Below, piece after piece: positions 10,722 through 19,942 of a stretch of 64,000 bases of DNA; position 1 is the first letter of the stretch; each line of letters starts with the position of its first letter. The notes below the pieces were generated by a model that was not told where the DNA came from, did not search any database, and was given only the letters and a program-made list of their open reading frames with translations. This DNA comes from Nocardioides alkalitolerans DSM 16699 (lineage in GTDB: Bacteria; Actinomycetota; Actinomycetes; Propionibacteriales; Nocardioidaceae): the NCBI RefSeq assembly GCF_000426525.1, contig NZ_AUFN01000010.1, positions 434,001 through 498,000 of the forward strand, written 5' to 3'. The translations under genes were made by a program, and so were the position numbers.

Positions 10722-12392
10722 TCACATCCTCTCGGGGGCGGAGACGCCCAGCAGGCCCAGGCCGTTGGCGAGCACCTGCCGGGTGGCGGCGACCAGGGTC
10801 AGACGGGCCCGGTGCAGGTCGTTCGGCTCCTCGTCGCCCATGGGCAGCACGCGGCAGGCGTCGTTGAACTTGTGGTACGTCGACGCCGTGTCCTCGAGGT
10901 AGCGGGCCACGCGGTGCGGCTCGCGCAGCTCGGCCGCCGTGGCGACCACCCCGGGGAACGCGGCGAGGGCACGCAGCAGGTCGCCCTCCTTCTCGTGGGC
11001 GAGCAGGCTCGGGTCGAACGCGTCGCCCTCCGCCGGTCCGAGGCCCAGGTCGGCCGCGTTGCGCAGGATCGAGCTGACGCGGGCGTGGGCGTACTGGACG
11101 TAGAAGACCGGGTTGTCGTTGGTCGCCCTCGCCCACAGGTCGAGGTCGAGGTCGATGTTGGAGTCCGAGCTGTAGCGCGCGAGGGCGTAGCGGGAGGCGT
11201 CGACCCCGATCGCGTCGACGAGGTCGTCGATCGTGACGACCGTGCCGGCGCGCTTCGACATGCGCAGCGGCTGGCCGTCGCGCAGCAGGTTGACCATCTG
11301 GCCGATGAGGATCTCGAGGTTGGTGCCCGGGGTGTCGCCGAAGGCGGCGCACATCGCCATCATGCGGGCGACGTAGCCGTGGTGGTCGGCGCCGAGCAGG
11401 ATGAGGCAGCGGTCGAAGCCGCGCTCGCGCTTGTCGAGGTAGTAGGCGAGGTCGCCGGAGAGGTAGGCGCCCTCGCCGTCGGACTTGATGACCACGCGGT
11501 CCTTGTCGTCGCCGAACTTGCCCGTCGACAACCAGACGGCGCCGTCCTGGTCGTAGACGTTGCCGAGCTCGCGCAGCCGCGTCACGGCACGCTCGACCGC
11601 GCCGCTCCTGTGCAGCTCGTCCTCGTGGAAGTAGACGTCGAAGTCGACACCGAAGTCGTGGAGGCTCTGCTTGATCTGCGTGAACATGAGGTCGACCCCG
11701 ACCTCGCGCAGCACCTCCTGGGCGGCCTCGTCGTCGAGCGTCGTGACGTCGGGACGCGCGGCGACGACCTGGGCGGCGATGTCGTGGATGTACTGGCCGC
11801 CGTACCCGTCCTCCGGCGCCGGACGCTCCCGCACCGCGGCGAGCAGCGAGCCCGAGAAGCGGTCGATCTGCCCGCCGTGGTCGTTGAAGTAGTACTCGCG
11901 GGTGACCTCGGCCCCCGCGGCCGTGAAGATGCGCGCGAGCGCGTCACCGACGGCCGCCCAGCGGACGCCGCCGATGTGGATGGGGCCGGTCGGGTTGGCC
12001 GAGACGAACTCGACGTTGATCTTCTCGCCCGCGAACGCGTCGTTGTCGCCGTACGACGCCCCGGCGGCCAGGACCTGCGCGGCGACCTGGCCCTGCGCGC
12101 CCGCCTCGACCGTGATGTTGAGGAACCCCGGGCCGGCGATCTCGACCGCGGCGACGCCGGGGTCCTGCTCGAGCCGCTCCGCGAGGAGCGTCGCCAGGGC
12201 ACGCGGGTTCGTGCCGGCCTTCTTCGCCAGCTGCAGCGCGATGTTCGTCGCGTAGTCGCCGTGCCCCTTCTGCCGCGGGCGCTCCACCGTCACGCTCGTG
12301 GGCACGTCGGCGGCGTCGAGGGGGACGGCACCGTCGGCGACGAGCCCGGTGAGGGCGTCGCGGACGGTGGTGGACAGCTGCTCGGGAGTCAC
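10722..12392 (-). CDS. argS: Arginyl-tRNA synthetase
   Basis: This 556-residue class I synthetase charges tRNA-Arg. The HIGH-type motif is [10 protein letters not shown] (HIGG at 139-142), and the KMSKS-type motif is RMSKRAGT. The protein ends in the usual APERM. The GTG at 12392 is chosen because the longer frame upstream would run into the divergent tRNA-Arg gene on the other strand. It heads the argS-lysA operon, and the tRNA-Arg(CCG) gene it would serve lies 150 bases away in the opposite orientation. Confidence 0.96.
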   Translation of the reverse strand: MTPEQLSTTVRDALTGLVADGAVPLDAADVPTSVTVERPRQKGHGDYATNIALQLAKKAGTNPRALATLLAERLEQDPGVAAVEIAGPGFLNITVEAGAQGQVAAQVLAAGASYGDNDAFAGEKINVEFVSANPTGPIHIGGVRWAAVGDALARIFTAAGAEVTREYYFNDHGGQIDRFSGSLLAAVRERPAPEDGYGGQYIHDIAAQVVAARPDVTTLDDEAAQEVLREVGVDLMFTQIKQSLHDFGVDFDVYFHEDELHRSGAVERAVTRLRELGNVYDQDGAVWLSTGKFGDDKDRVVIKSDGEGAYLSGDLAYYLDKRERGFDRCLILLGADHHGYVARMMAMCAAFGDTPGTNLEILIGQMVNLLRDGQPLRMSKRAGTVVTIDDLVDAIGVDASRYALARYSSDSNIDLDLDLWARATNDNPVFYVQYAHARVSSILRNAADLGLGPAEGDAFDPSLLAHEKEGDLLRALAAFPGVVATAAELREPHRVARYLEDTASTYHKFNDACRVLPMGDEEPNDLHRARLTLVAATRQVLANGLGLLGVSAPERM

Positions 12393-12473
12393 CGGCCCAG
12401 GGTATCGGCGCTCGGCCTCCGCTCGCGCGCCGCTGTCCGGGGGCGGACGCCCCGGCGCGACGGCACCACCTGG

Positions 12474-12503
12474 TTCGCGGGCGGTCCCGCAGGGTTGTAA
12501 GGT
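12474..12503 (+). promoter_or_regulatory. Possible promoter of tRNA-Arg
   Basis: TAAGGT (12498-12503) fits a -10 element, with weak TTCGCG (12474-12479) 18 bases upstream. Transcription would begin roughly 30 bases before the tRNA. Only the -10 is persuasive. Confidence 0.35.
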
Positions 12504-12541
12504 CTCCCCCAGCCCCGTTGCCGACGTCAGTCGACGGGCGG

Positions 12542-12614
12542 GCCTCCGTAGCTCAGGGGATAGAGCACTGGTTTCCGGTACCAGGAGTCGCAGGTTCGAA
12601 TCCTGCCGGGGGTG
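12542..12614 (+). tRNA. tRNA-Arg, anticodon CCG
   Basis: The 73-base sequence folds into a standard cloverleaf. The acceptor GCCTCCG pairs with CGGGGGT through two G-U pairs. The anticodon stem CTGGT/ACCAG encloses loop TTCCGGT with anticodon CCG at 12575-12577. The T arm GCAGG-TTCGAAT-CCTGC is perfect. CCA is not encoded. It reads CGG arginine codons, which are frequent in GC-rich genomes. Confidence 0.96.
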
Positions 12615-12625
12615 CGAGCGACACC

Positions 12626-12660
12626 CGACGGGCCCGACCTCCACGAGGTCGGGCCCGTCG
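12626..12660 (+). terminator. Terminator after tRNA-Arg
   Basis: A perfect 14-bp stem (12626-12639 with 12647-12660) closes a seven-base loop TCCACGA, starting 11 bases after the tRNA. It is followed by TCGTTCC, which is only slightly T-rich. Confidence 0.85.
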
Positions 12661-12701
12661 TCGTTCCCGGTGAGCCCCGTCCTCGCGGGGCACCTGGAGG
12701 C

Positions 12702-13016
12702 ATGGCCGAGGACGACTACTCCGACGACGAGCGCTGGCTCGTGGTCAACGGGCGCCGCTGGCGCCGTACCGACCCCTGCCTGCCCGACGACGTCGTCGAG
12801 GCCCTCACGTCCCACCTGGGGCGCGGCCGCTCGGGCACCCGCGTCGCCAAGCAGGCCGGGGACGACGACGCGGTCGCCGCCGCCCGTCACCGGACGGGGC
12901 TCGCCAAGCACGGCCTGGGCGAGCGTGGACCGAAGTGGTGGGAGGAGCCGGAGGACGACCGCATCGCGCGGGCCCGGGCGGCGCTGGCGGAGCTGGACGC
13001 GCTCGACGCCGACTGA
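12702..13016 (+). CDS. Conserved small acidic/basic protein of unknown function
   Basis: From the ATG at 12702 the frame encodes 104 residues. It starts [20 protein letters not shown] and continues with [19 protein letters not shown]. No membrane segment or signal peptide is visible. Charge is high, with many Arg and Asp. Proteins opening with RWLVV(D/N)GRRWR occur in many actinobacteria and are sometimes labelled 'biopolymer transporter Tol', which nothing here supports. The GGAGG just before the ATG sits only one base away, so translation initiation is doubtful in detail. It lies between the tRNA terminator and purT. Confidence 0.7.
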   Translation: MAEDDYSDDERWLVVNGRRWRRTDPCLPDDVVEALTSHLGRGRSGTRVAKQAGDDDAVAAARHRTGLAKHGLGERGPKWWEEPEDDRIARARAALAELDALDAD

Positions 13017-13050
13017 CCCCCGCCGCCGGCCGTCCTCCTAGGCTGACCCC

Positions 13051-14259
13051 GTGACGATCCTGGGAACCCCTCTGTCGGACGGCGCCACCCGCGTCCTCCT
13101 GCTCGGCTCCGGCGAGCTCGGCAAGGAGGTGGCGATCGAGCTCCAGCGCCTCGGCGTCGAGACGATCGCGGTCGACCGGTACGCCGACGCACCCGCGATG
13201 CAGGTCGCCCACCGCAGCCACGTGGTCGACATGCTCGACCCGGCCGCCGTACGACGCGTGGTCGAGCTCGAGGAGCCGCACTGGGTGGTGCCGGAGATCG
13301 AGGCGATCCACACCCCCACGCTGCTCGAGCTGGAGGCGGAGGGCGTGAACGTCGTGCCGACCGCCCGCGCGACGCGCCTGACGATGGACCGCGAGGGCAT
13401 CCGCCGGCTCGCGGCGGAGACGCTCGGGGTGCCCACGTCGCCGTACCGCTTCGCGGACACGCTCGAGGAGCTGACCGCGGCCGTCGAGGCCGTGGGCCTG
13501 CCGTGCGTCGTGAAGCCGGTGATGTCGTCGTCGGGCAAGGGCCAGTCGACGCTGCGGGAGCAGTCCGACCTCGCCCCGGCGTGGGAGTACGCGCAGGCCG
13601 GCGGACGGGCCGGCGCCGGGCGGGTCATCGTCGAGGGGTTCGTCGACTTCGACGTCGAGATCACCCTGCTGACGATCAAGCACGCGGCCACGGACGGCGG
13701 TCCCGACGTCGTCTCGTTCTGCGCGCCCATCGGGCACACGCAGGTCGACGGCGACTACCGCGAGTCGTGGCAGCCGCAGGCGCTGCCCGACGCCGTGCTG
13801 GCGCGGGCCCAGGAGGTGGCCGCGGCCGTCGTGCGCGACCTCTGCGGCGAGACCGGACGCGGCCTCTTCGGCGTCGAGCTCTTCGTCGCCGGCGGCGAGG
13901 TGATCTTCTCGGAGCTGTCGCCGCGCCCCCACGACACGGGCCTCGTCACGCTCGTCTCGCAGGACCTCTCGGAGTTCGCGCTGCACGTGCGCGCCGTGCT
14001 GGGCCTGCCCATCCCGAACATCCGCGACCGCGGCCCCGCCGCCTCGTGTGCCGTGCTGCTGGAGGGCGACATCGACGCACCTCGGTACGCCGGGGTGGAC
14101 GCCGCCCTGCGCGAGCCGGACACCAGCGTCCGGGTCTTCGGCAAGCCGTCCGTCTCGGGTCGGCGCCGGATGGCCGTCACCCTCGCGCTCGGCGAGGACG
14201 TCGACGCCGCACGGACCACCGCCCGCCGGGCGGCGGCGCACCTCACGCTGGCGGACTGA
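13051..14259 (+). CDS. purT: Formate-dependent phosphoribosylglycinamide formyltransferase
   Basis: This 402-residue ATP-grasp enzyme makes formyl-GAR from GAR, formate and ATP, a folate-independent alternative to PurN. The N-terminal pre-ATP-grasp loop is [12 protein letters not shown]. The ATP-grasp core follows, including [12 protein letters not shown] and the metal-ligand segment [12 protein letters not shown]. The GTG start at 13051 lies 35 bases after the preceding small gene. Its 3' end overlaps the convergent small membrane protein gene by 17 bases. Confidence 0.95.
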   Translation: MTILGTPLSDGATRVLLLGSGELGKEVAIELQRLGVETIAVDRYADAPAMQVAHRSHVVDMLDPAAVRRVVELEEPHWVVPEIEAIHTPTLLELEAEGVNVVPTARATRLTMDREGIRRLAAETLGVPTSPYRFADTLEELTAAVEAVGLPCVVKPVMSSSGKGQSTLREQSDLAPAWEYAQAGGRAGAGRVIVEGFVDFDVEITLLTIKHAATDGGPDVVSFCAPIGHTQVDGDYRESWQPQALPDAVLARAQEVAAAVVRDLCGETGRGLFGVELFVAGGEVIFSELSPRPHDTGLVTLVSQDLSEFALHVRAVLGLPIPNIRDRGPAASCAVLLEGDIDAPRYAGVDAALREPDTSVRVFGKPSVSGRRRMAVTLALGEDVDAARTTARRAAAHLTLAD

Positions 14260-14521
14260 CCCCGACGCTCTCGCGGCCCTTCACCTGGCACGGGGCGCAG
14301 TCTCTGGCGACGCGCTCCCGCGTCTGCGTCAGGCCGAGCGCCCAGCAGGTCGGGCAGCCGCGCCAGAGCACCACCGCGGGCACGAGGAGCAGCAGCGACC
14401 ACCCGCCGACCGTGCCGATCAGCGCGAAGGCGGCCACGGCGAGCGCCGCGCCGAGCAGGCCGCGCACGACGTGGACGCGCACGCTGGAGCTGGCGAACAG
14501 CTCGTCGGGGTCGGTGGCCAC
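14243..14521 (-). CDS. Small membrane protein with CPTCW motif (possibly DUF2892-like)
   Basis: The GTG at 14521 gives 92 residues. Two adjacent hydrophobic helices (about 18-37 and 40-55) are followed by [19 protein letters not shown] helical hairpin ending in a CPxxxxLG-like motif resembles the YgaP-type membrane domain (DUF2892). The C-terminal tail has two more cysteines (DCAPC). The four cysteines could bind metal or form disulfides. The gene ends inside the convergent purT end and has no obvious operon partner. Confidence 0.65.
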   Translation of the reverse strand: MATDPDELFASSSVRVHVVRGLLGAALAVAAFALIGTVGGWSLLLLVPAVVLWRGCPTCWALGLTQTRERVARDCAPCQVKGRESVGVSPPA

Positions 14522-14568
14522 TCCTCCAGTGTGCCGGGGCGGGCCAGCGTCCGACGTACGTCGTGAGG

Positions 14569-15063
14569 TCACCAGCCCCAGGTGCCGGGCGTCCCCTTGA
14601 ACGGGCCGACGACCCGCGACGTGATCCAGCCGCCGTAGAACCCGCCGGGCTGCGGCTCGACGACCTCGCCGTCGACCGTGCACCGGTCGACGGCGCCGGG
14701 CATCACCGCGACAGTGTCGACGAGGTCGACGAAGCCCGGGGTGGGGGTGGGGTAGGTCCAGGCGGCGCGCTCCGCCGTACGACCGCCGCCGACCAGGTCG
14801 AAGTAGGCCGCCTCGCCCTTCCACTCGCAGAAGCTGGTGCCCTCGACGGGCCGGAGCGCGCCCTCGACGAAGTCCGAGCGCGGCACGTAGTAGGTCGGCG
14901 GGTGGCTCGTCTCGAGGACGCGCCACGTGCCGTCGGAGCTCGCGACCCGCTCACCGCCGACCCAGATCTCGACCCGCTCGCTCGAGCGGACGAGCGCCGG
15001 CGGTCGGGGGTAGTCCCAGACGGACTCCTGGTCGGGACCGGGCTTCTCGGGGCGGGGGCGCAT
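14569..15063 (-). CDS. DUF427 family protein
   Basis: This 164-residue protein matches the DUF427 pattern. VEIWVGGERVASSDGTWRVL begins the fold, and PTYYVPRSDF and SFCEWKGEAAYFDLV are conserved blocks, with YPTPTPGF later. The family adopts a compact beta fold, and its biochemical role is not established. No signal peptide or membrane helix is seen. The ATG at 15063 stands alone; the upstream minus-strand gene ends 35 bases away, so the two may be co-transcribed. Confidence 0.85.
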   Translation of the reverse strand: MRPRPEKPGPDQESVWDYPRPPALVRSSERVEIWVGGERVASSDGTWRVLETSHPPTYYVPRSDFVEGALRPVEGTSFCEWKGEAAYFDLVGGGRTAERAAWTYPTPTPGFVDLVDTVAVMPGAVDRCTVDGEVVEPQPGGFYGGWITSRVVGPFKGTPGTWGW

Positions 15064-15098
15064 GTCGCCAGGCTAGGTCGGGGCCCCGAGCGGGCCCC

Positions 15099-15542
15099 TC
15101 ACCACAGCTCGCGACCCCAGACGACCTCGGCGTGCGCGTAGACGACGACGTCGCCGGGCGGGCACCGACCTGCGGCCACCTCGTCCGGCACCACCGGCGC
15201 CCAGAGGTCGATCCAGGTCGGGTGGACGCGCCCGCGCAGCCGCAGCGAACCGGCGGCCACCGCACGGGCCCGCGCGGCGGCGTCGAGCCAGGTCGGCGTG
15301 CAGCCGCCCCACCCTCCCCCGCAGCCGCAGCCCTCCCAGGCGAGCCGGGCCCCGGCCACCACGGCGGCCTGCGCGGCAGCCGCTGAGACGTTGCTCGCGA
15401 CCCGCTCCAGCACCCGTCCCTCGGGGTCGCGGAACGGCGGCGGACCCACGTCCCGCGCGACGGGAGCGGGCGCGGCCCGCACCTCGGCGACCAGGTCGGC
15501 GAAGGTCGGTCCCGTACGGCGGGACCGGCGGCGCGCGTTCAT
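15099..15542 (-). CDS. Hypothetical protein with cysteine-glycine cluster
   Basis: I do not recognise this family. The ATG at 15542 gives 147 residues. After a basic N-terminus (NARRRSRR) comes a mixed helical segment, then WEGCGCGGGWGGCTPTWLD with three cysteines. The frame ends with a segment rich in beta-formers (GDVVVYAHAEVVWGRELW). The frame is open further upstream, but no better start is seen. Coding character (GC-rich third positions, no rare stretches) matches its neighbours. It is probably co-transcribed with the DUF427 gene. Confidence 0.55.
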   Translation of the reverse strand: MNARRRSRRTGPTFADLVAEVRAAPAPVARDVGPPPFRDPEGRVLERVASNVSAAAAQAAVVAGARLAWEGCGCGGGWGGCTPTWLDAAARARAVAAGSLRLRGRVHPTWIDLWAPVVPDEVAAGRCPPGDVVVYAHAEVVWGRELW

Positions 15543-15821
15543 CCCCGCAGCGAACCACGACCGGCCGGGGTCGGCACCCGGGTTTCCCGGGTCCGAGGTC
15601 GGCCGTGCACCACGGGCCCGGGGCACGGGAGACCGTCGCGCCGAGCCGCCGGGGTGTGATCCCGGCCATGCTGAACGATCCAATCGGGGTCAGGCTCGGA
15701 GTACCCGCCGGTAGGGCCGCCGACATGTGGCCCCACCCCCTGCAATTGTTGCCGCGTGGGTCTAGCCTTGAGGGTCGAACCCCACCCGATTGCGTACTCC
15801 CCGGAAGAGGCGATCCAAGCC

Positions 15822-18800
15822 GTGCCGCAGTCCCCTGGCAGCCCTGCCAACCCCTCCGTCGACTTCGGAGCCAACGAATGGCTCGTCGACGAGATGCGAG
15901 ACCAGTTCGAGCGTGACCCGAACAGCGTCAGCGCGGAGTGGAAGGCCTACTTCGGCGCGGACGGCGGTGGCACCGCGAGCACGTCCGGCGACAAGGGCAG
16001 CACCAACGGCAACGGCTCGGCCCCCCAGGCCTCGAGCGCCCCGGCCAAGGCCCCCGCCAAGGCCCCGGCGAAGGCTCCCGCCGCCGCGCCGGCGAAGGCT
16101 CCCGAGAAGCCGGCGGCGAAGGCCGCCGAGAAGGCCCCGGAGAAGGCCTCCTCCCCCACCCCGCAGGCCAAGCCCCGGCCCCAGTCGACCGCGGCCGAGA
16201 CCGCCAGCGGCGGCGCGAAGTCCGTCGCCAAGGAGGCGGCCCCCGCCGCCAAGTCGGCCGCGTCCGACAAGCCGACCTACAAGATCCTCCGCGGCGCCCC
16301 GTCCCGTGTCGTCGCCAACATGGAGGAGTCGCTGACGGTCCCCACCGCGACCTCCGTGCGCACCGTGCCGGTGAAGCTGCTGTGGGACAACCGCACCGTC
16401 ATCAACAACCACCTCTCGCGGGCCCGCGGCGGCAAGGTCTCCTTCACCCACCTCATCGGCTACGCCCTCATCCAGGCGCTCAAGACGATGCCCGAGATGA
16501 ACGTCGGGTTCGAGGTCGTCGACGGCAAGCCCAACCTCGTGACGCCGGCCCACATCAACCTGGGCCTCGCGATCGACATCCAGAAGGGCGACCAGCGCCA
16601 GCTGCTCGTGCCGTCGATCAAGGCCGCCGAGACGATGGACTTCGCGGGCTTCTGGACGGCCTACGAGGAGATCGTGCGCAAGGCGCGCGACAGCAAGCTG
16701 ACGATCGAGGACTTCCAGGGCACCTCGGTCTCCCTCACCAACCCGGGCGGCATCGGCACCGTGCACTCCGTGCCCCGCCTCATGTCGGGCCAGGGCGCCA
16801 TCATCGGCGTCGGCGCGATGGAGTACCCGGCCGAGTGGCAGGGCGCGTCCGTCGACGCGATCGCCCGCAACGGCATCAGCAAGGTCATGACGCTCACGTC
16901 GACCTACGACCACCGCGTCATCCAGGGTGCGCAGTCGGGCGAGTTCCTCAAGCGCGTGCACCAGCTGCTCCTCGGCGGCGACGACTTCTACGACGACATC
17001 TTCCGGTCGCTGCGCATCCCGTACGAGCCCATCCGCTGGGCCGCGGACATCGCGACCAACCACGACGACGAGATCAGCAAGCAGGCGCGCATCCTGGAGC
17101 TGATCCACGCCTACCGGGTGCGCGGCCACCTCATGGCCGACACCGACCCGCTGGAGTACAAGCAGCGCAGCCACCCCGACCTCGAGGTGGAGACCCACGG
17201 CCTCACGCTGTGGGACCTCGACCGCGAGTTCGCCACCGGCTCGTTCGGGGGCGAGGGCCGCCGCTTCATGAAGCTGCGGAGCATCCTCGGCATCCTCCGC
17301 GACAGCTACTGCCGCACCACGGGCATCGAGTACATGCACATCCAGGACCCGGAGCAGCGCCGCTGGATCCAGGAGCGGGTGGAGCAGCCGCACACCAAGA
17401 CGCCGCGCGACGAGCAGCTGCGCATCCTGCTCAAGCTGAACCAGGCCGAGGCGTTCGAGACGTTCCTGCAGACGAAGTTCGTCGGTCAGAAGCGCTTCAG
17501 CCTCGAGGGCGGCGAGACCACGATCCCCGTGCTGGACGAGATCTGCGAGGCCGCCGCCGAGGCGGGCCTCGAGGAGGTCACGATCGGCATGGCCCACCGC
17601 GGGCGCCTCAACGTGCTGGCCAACATCGTCGGCAAGAAGTACTCGCAGATCTTCCGCGAGTTCGAGGGCAACATCGACCCGCGCACCGTGCAGGGCTCGG
17701 GCGACGTGAAGTACCACCTCGGCGCCGAGGGCGAGTTCGTCGCCGAGAACGGCGACAAGGTCAAGGTCTCCGTCGCGGCCAACCCCTCGCACCTCGAGGC
17801 GGTCGACCCGGTGGTCGAGGGCATCGCCCGCGCCAAGCAGGACGTGCTCGACCGCGGCAGCGAGTTCCCCGTGCTCCCCCTGCTGGTGCACGGCGACGCC
17901 GCGTTCGCCGGTCAGGGCGTCGTGGCCGAGACGCTCAACCTCTCGCAGCTGCGCGGCTACCGCACCGGCGGCACGATCCACGTGATCGTCAACAACCAGG
18001 TCGGCTTCACCACCTCGCCCGGCTCGTCGCGCTCGACGCTCTACGCGACCGACGTGGCCCGCATGGTCCAGGCCCCGATCTTCCACGTGAACGGCGACGA
18101 CCCCGAGGCCTGCATCCGCGTGGCCCAGCTGGCCTTCGAGTACCGCCAGGCCTTCAACAAGGACGTCGTCATCGACCTCGTCTGCTACCGCCGCCGCGGC
18201 CACAACGAGGGCGACGACCCGTCGTTCACGCAGCCGCTGATGTACGACCTCATCGAGCAGAAGCGCTCGGTGCGCAAGCTCTACACGGAGTCGCTCATCG
18301 GCCGTGGCGACATCACGCTCGAGGAGGCCGAGCAGGTCCTGCGCAACTACCAGGAGCAGCTCGAGGGCGTGTTCACCGAGGTGCGCGAGGCCACCGGCCA
18401 GCCCTCCGAGTGGACGACGGTGCCCGACTACCCGGAGAAGCCCGCCGGGGAGACGGACACGTCGATCTCGTCCGAGGTGCTCAAGCGCATCGCCGACTCC
18501 TACACGACGCCGCCCGACGGCTTCACCGTGCACCCGAAGGTGCTGCCCCAGCTGCAGCGCCGGGCGGCGGCCATCACCAGCGGCCCGATCGACTGGGCCA
18601 CCGGCGAGATCCTCGCCTTCGGCTCGCTCCTCATGGACGGTCGTCCGGTGCGTCTGGCCGGTCAGGACTCGCGTCGCGGCACGTTCGCACAGCGCTTCGC
18701 GACGATCATCGACCGGACCAACGCGAACGAGTGGACGCCGCTGGCCAACCTGACCGAGGACCAGGCGAAGTTCTTCGTCTACGACTCGCTCCTCAGCGAG

Positions 18801-19610
18801 TACGCCGCGCTCGGCTTCGAGTACGGCTACTCCGTGGCCCGTCCCGAGGCGCTCGTGCTCTGGGAGGCGCAGTTCGGCGACTTCGTCAACGGCGCCCAGA
18901 CGGTCATCGACGAGTTCATCAGCTCGTCGGAGACCAAGTGGCAGCAGCGCTCCGGCGTGGTCCTGCTCCTCCCCCACGGCTACGAGGGCCAGGGTCCGGA
19001 CCACAGCTCGGCCCGCATCGAGCGGTTCCTGCAGATGGCGGCCGACGGCGCGTTCGTGGTGGCCCAGCCCTCGACGCCGGCGTCGCACTTCCACCTGCTG
19101 CGCCAGCACTCGCTCGGCGAGCGCCACCGTCCGCTCATCGTCTTCACGCCGAAGTCGATGCTGCGCCGCAAGGAGGCCGCCTCGCAGCCGGCCGACTTCA
19201 CCGACGGCCAGTACCGCCCCTTCATCGGCGACGACGAGGCCGACCCGCAGTCGGTCGAGACGCTGCTGCTCTGCTCGGGCCGCGTCACCTGGGACCTCAT
19301 GGTCGAGCGCGCCAAGCGCGAGGACGGCGCGAAGTTCGCCGTCGGTCGCATCGAGCAGCTCTACCCGACGCCCGACACGGCCATCGCCGAGGAGATCGCC
19401 AAGTACCCGAACCTGAAGGCGGTGCGCTGGGTGCAGGACGAGCCCGTCAACATGGGCCCGTGGCCGCACCTGCAGCTGAACTCGTGGCCGCTCGTCGAGA
19501 AGTTCACGGTCGAGCCCGTCACCCGTACGGCGCTGTCGTCGCCGTCGGTCGGCACGGCGAAGCGCCACACGGAGGAGCAGAAGGAGCTCATCGCCCGCGC
19601 GTTCGCGTGA
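15822..19610 (+). CDS. kgd: Multifunctional 2-oxoglutarate decarboxylase/dehydrogenase (Kgd, SucA-SucB fusion)
   Basis: This protein of about 1262 residues is the actinobacterial fusion of E1o with an E2o-like acyltransferase domain. The N-terminal helix [17 protein letters not shown] is the E1 assembly arm. A Lys/Ala/Pro-rich linker (about 60-150) replaces a lipoyl domain. The E2-like domain carries [11 protein letters not shown], with the catalytic His near 363. The ThDP-dependent E1 part includes [13 protein letters not shown] and [20 protein letters not shown]. The enzyme feeds 2-oxoglutarate into the TCA cycle. The GTG at 15822 is preferred over upstream in-frame starts because GGAAGAGG lies before it. 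A stem-loop terminator follows. Confidence 0.96.
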   Translation: MPQSPGSPANPSVDFGANEWLVDEMRDQFERDPNSVSAEWKAYFGADGGGTASTSGDKGSTNGNGSAPQASSAPAKAPAKAPAKAPAAAPAKAPEKPAAKAAEKAPEKASSPTPQAKPRPQSTAAETASGGAKSVAKEAAPAAKSAASDKPTYKILRGAPSRVVANMEESLTVPTATSVRTVPVKLLWDNRTVINNHLSRARGGKVSFTHLIGYALIQALKTMPEMNVGFEVVDGKPNLVTPAHINLGLAIDIQKGDQRQLLVPSIKAAETMDFAGFWTAYEEIVRKARDSKLTIEDFQGTSVSLTNPGGIGTVHSVPRLMSGQGAIIGVGAMEYPAEWQGASVDAIARNGISKVMTLTSTYDHRVIQGAQSGEFLKRVHQLLLGGDDFYDDIFRSLRIPYEPIRWAADIATNHDDEISKQARILELIHAYRVRGHLMADTDPLEYKQRSHPDLEVETHGLTLWDLDREFATGSFGGEGRRFMKLRSILGILRDSYCRTTGIEYMHIQDPEQRRWIQERVEQPHTKTPRDEQLRILLKLNQAEAFETFLQTKFVGQKRFSLEGGETTIPVLDEICEAAAEAGLEEVTIGMAHRGRLNVLANIVGKKYSQIFREFEGNIDPRTVQGSGDVKYHLGAEGEFVAENGDKVKVSVAANPSHLEAVDPVVEGIARAKQDVLDRGSEFPVLPLLVHGDAAFAGQGVVAETLNLSQLRGYRTGGTIHVIVNNQVGFTTSPGSSRSTLYATDVARMVQAPIFHVNGDDPEACIRVAQLAFEYRQAFNKDVVIDLVCYRRRGHNEGDDPSFTQPLMYDLIEQKRSVRKLYTESLIGRGDITLEEAEQVLRNYQEQLEGVFTEVREATGQPSEWTTVPDYPEKPAGETDTSISSEVLKRIADSYTTPPDGFTVHPKVLPQLQRRAAAITSGPIDWATGEILAFGSLLMDGRPVRLAGQDSRRGTFAQRFATIIDRTNANEWTPLANLTEDQAKFFVYDSLLSEYAALGFEYGYSVARPEALVLWEAQFGDFVNGAQTVIDEFISSSETKWQQRSGVVLLLPHGYEGQGPDHSSARIERFLQMAADGAFVVAQPSTPASHFHLLRQHSLGERHRPLIVFTPKSMLRRKEAASQPADFTDGQYRPFIGDDEADPQSVETLLLCSGRVTWDLMVERAKREDGAKFAVGRIEQLYPTPDTAIAEEIAKYPNLKAVRWVQDEPVNMGPWPHLQLNSWPLVEKFTVEPVTRTALSSPSVGTAKRHTEEQKELIARAFA

Positions 19611-19656
19611 GCGAGGGTCCGGCTGCAAGTCAGCCGGTCATCAGCCAGAGGTACGT

Positions 19657-19688
19657 CGGGCCCGGCCGCAGCGATGCGGCCGGGCCCG
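19657..19688 (+). terminator. Terminator after kgd
   Basis: A perfect 14-bp stem (19657-19670 with 19675-19688) with loop GCGA stands 46 bases after the kgd stop. There is no T-run after it. Confidence 0.8.
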
Positions 19689-19726
19689 TCGGCGTTCCCG
19701 GCGGTGGTTCGGGGAGAATGGTCGGC

Positions 19727-19903
19727 ATGTACTTCACCGACCGTGGCATCGAGGAGCTGGAGAAGCGCCGGGGGGACGAGGAGGTGACCCTCGCCTGGGT
19801 GGCCGAGCAGCTGCAGGGGTTCGTCGACGCGCACCCCGAGTTCGAGACCGCCGTCGAGCGGTTCGCCACCTGGCTCGCGCGGCTGGACGACCCGGAGGAC
19901 TGA
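19727..19903 (+). CDS. DUF6104-type small conserved actinobacterial protein
   Basis: This is a 58-residue protein starting MYFTDRGIEELEKRRGDEEV and ending TWLARLDDPED. The sequence is very close to small proteins conserved beside kgd in streptomycetes and relatives (DUF6104); their function is unknown. It is predicted to be helical and soluble. The ATG at 19727 is chosen because GGGGAG is spaced about ten bases upstream. The ATG nine bases earlier overlaps that site. Its position right after kgd suggests a link to central metabolism, but nothing in the sequence shows one. Confidence 0.85.
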   Translation: MYFTDRGIEELEKRRGDEEVTLAWVAEQLQGFVDAHPEFETAVERFATWLARLDDPED

Positions 19904-19942
19904 TCCCCCGGGCCGCCCCGAGCGCGACTCGACGCGCCGGGA

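Noticed and set aside
15762..19628. A nearly gene-length antisense frame opposite kgd
   Set aside because: GC-rich coding DNA gives long antisense frames by chance. The sense strand encodes a clear multifunctional enzyme with all motifs.
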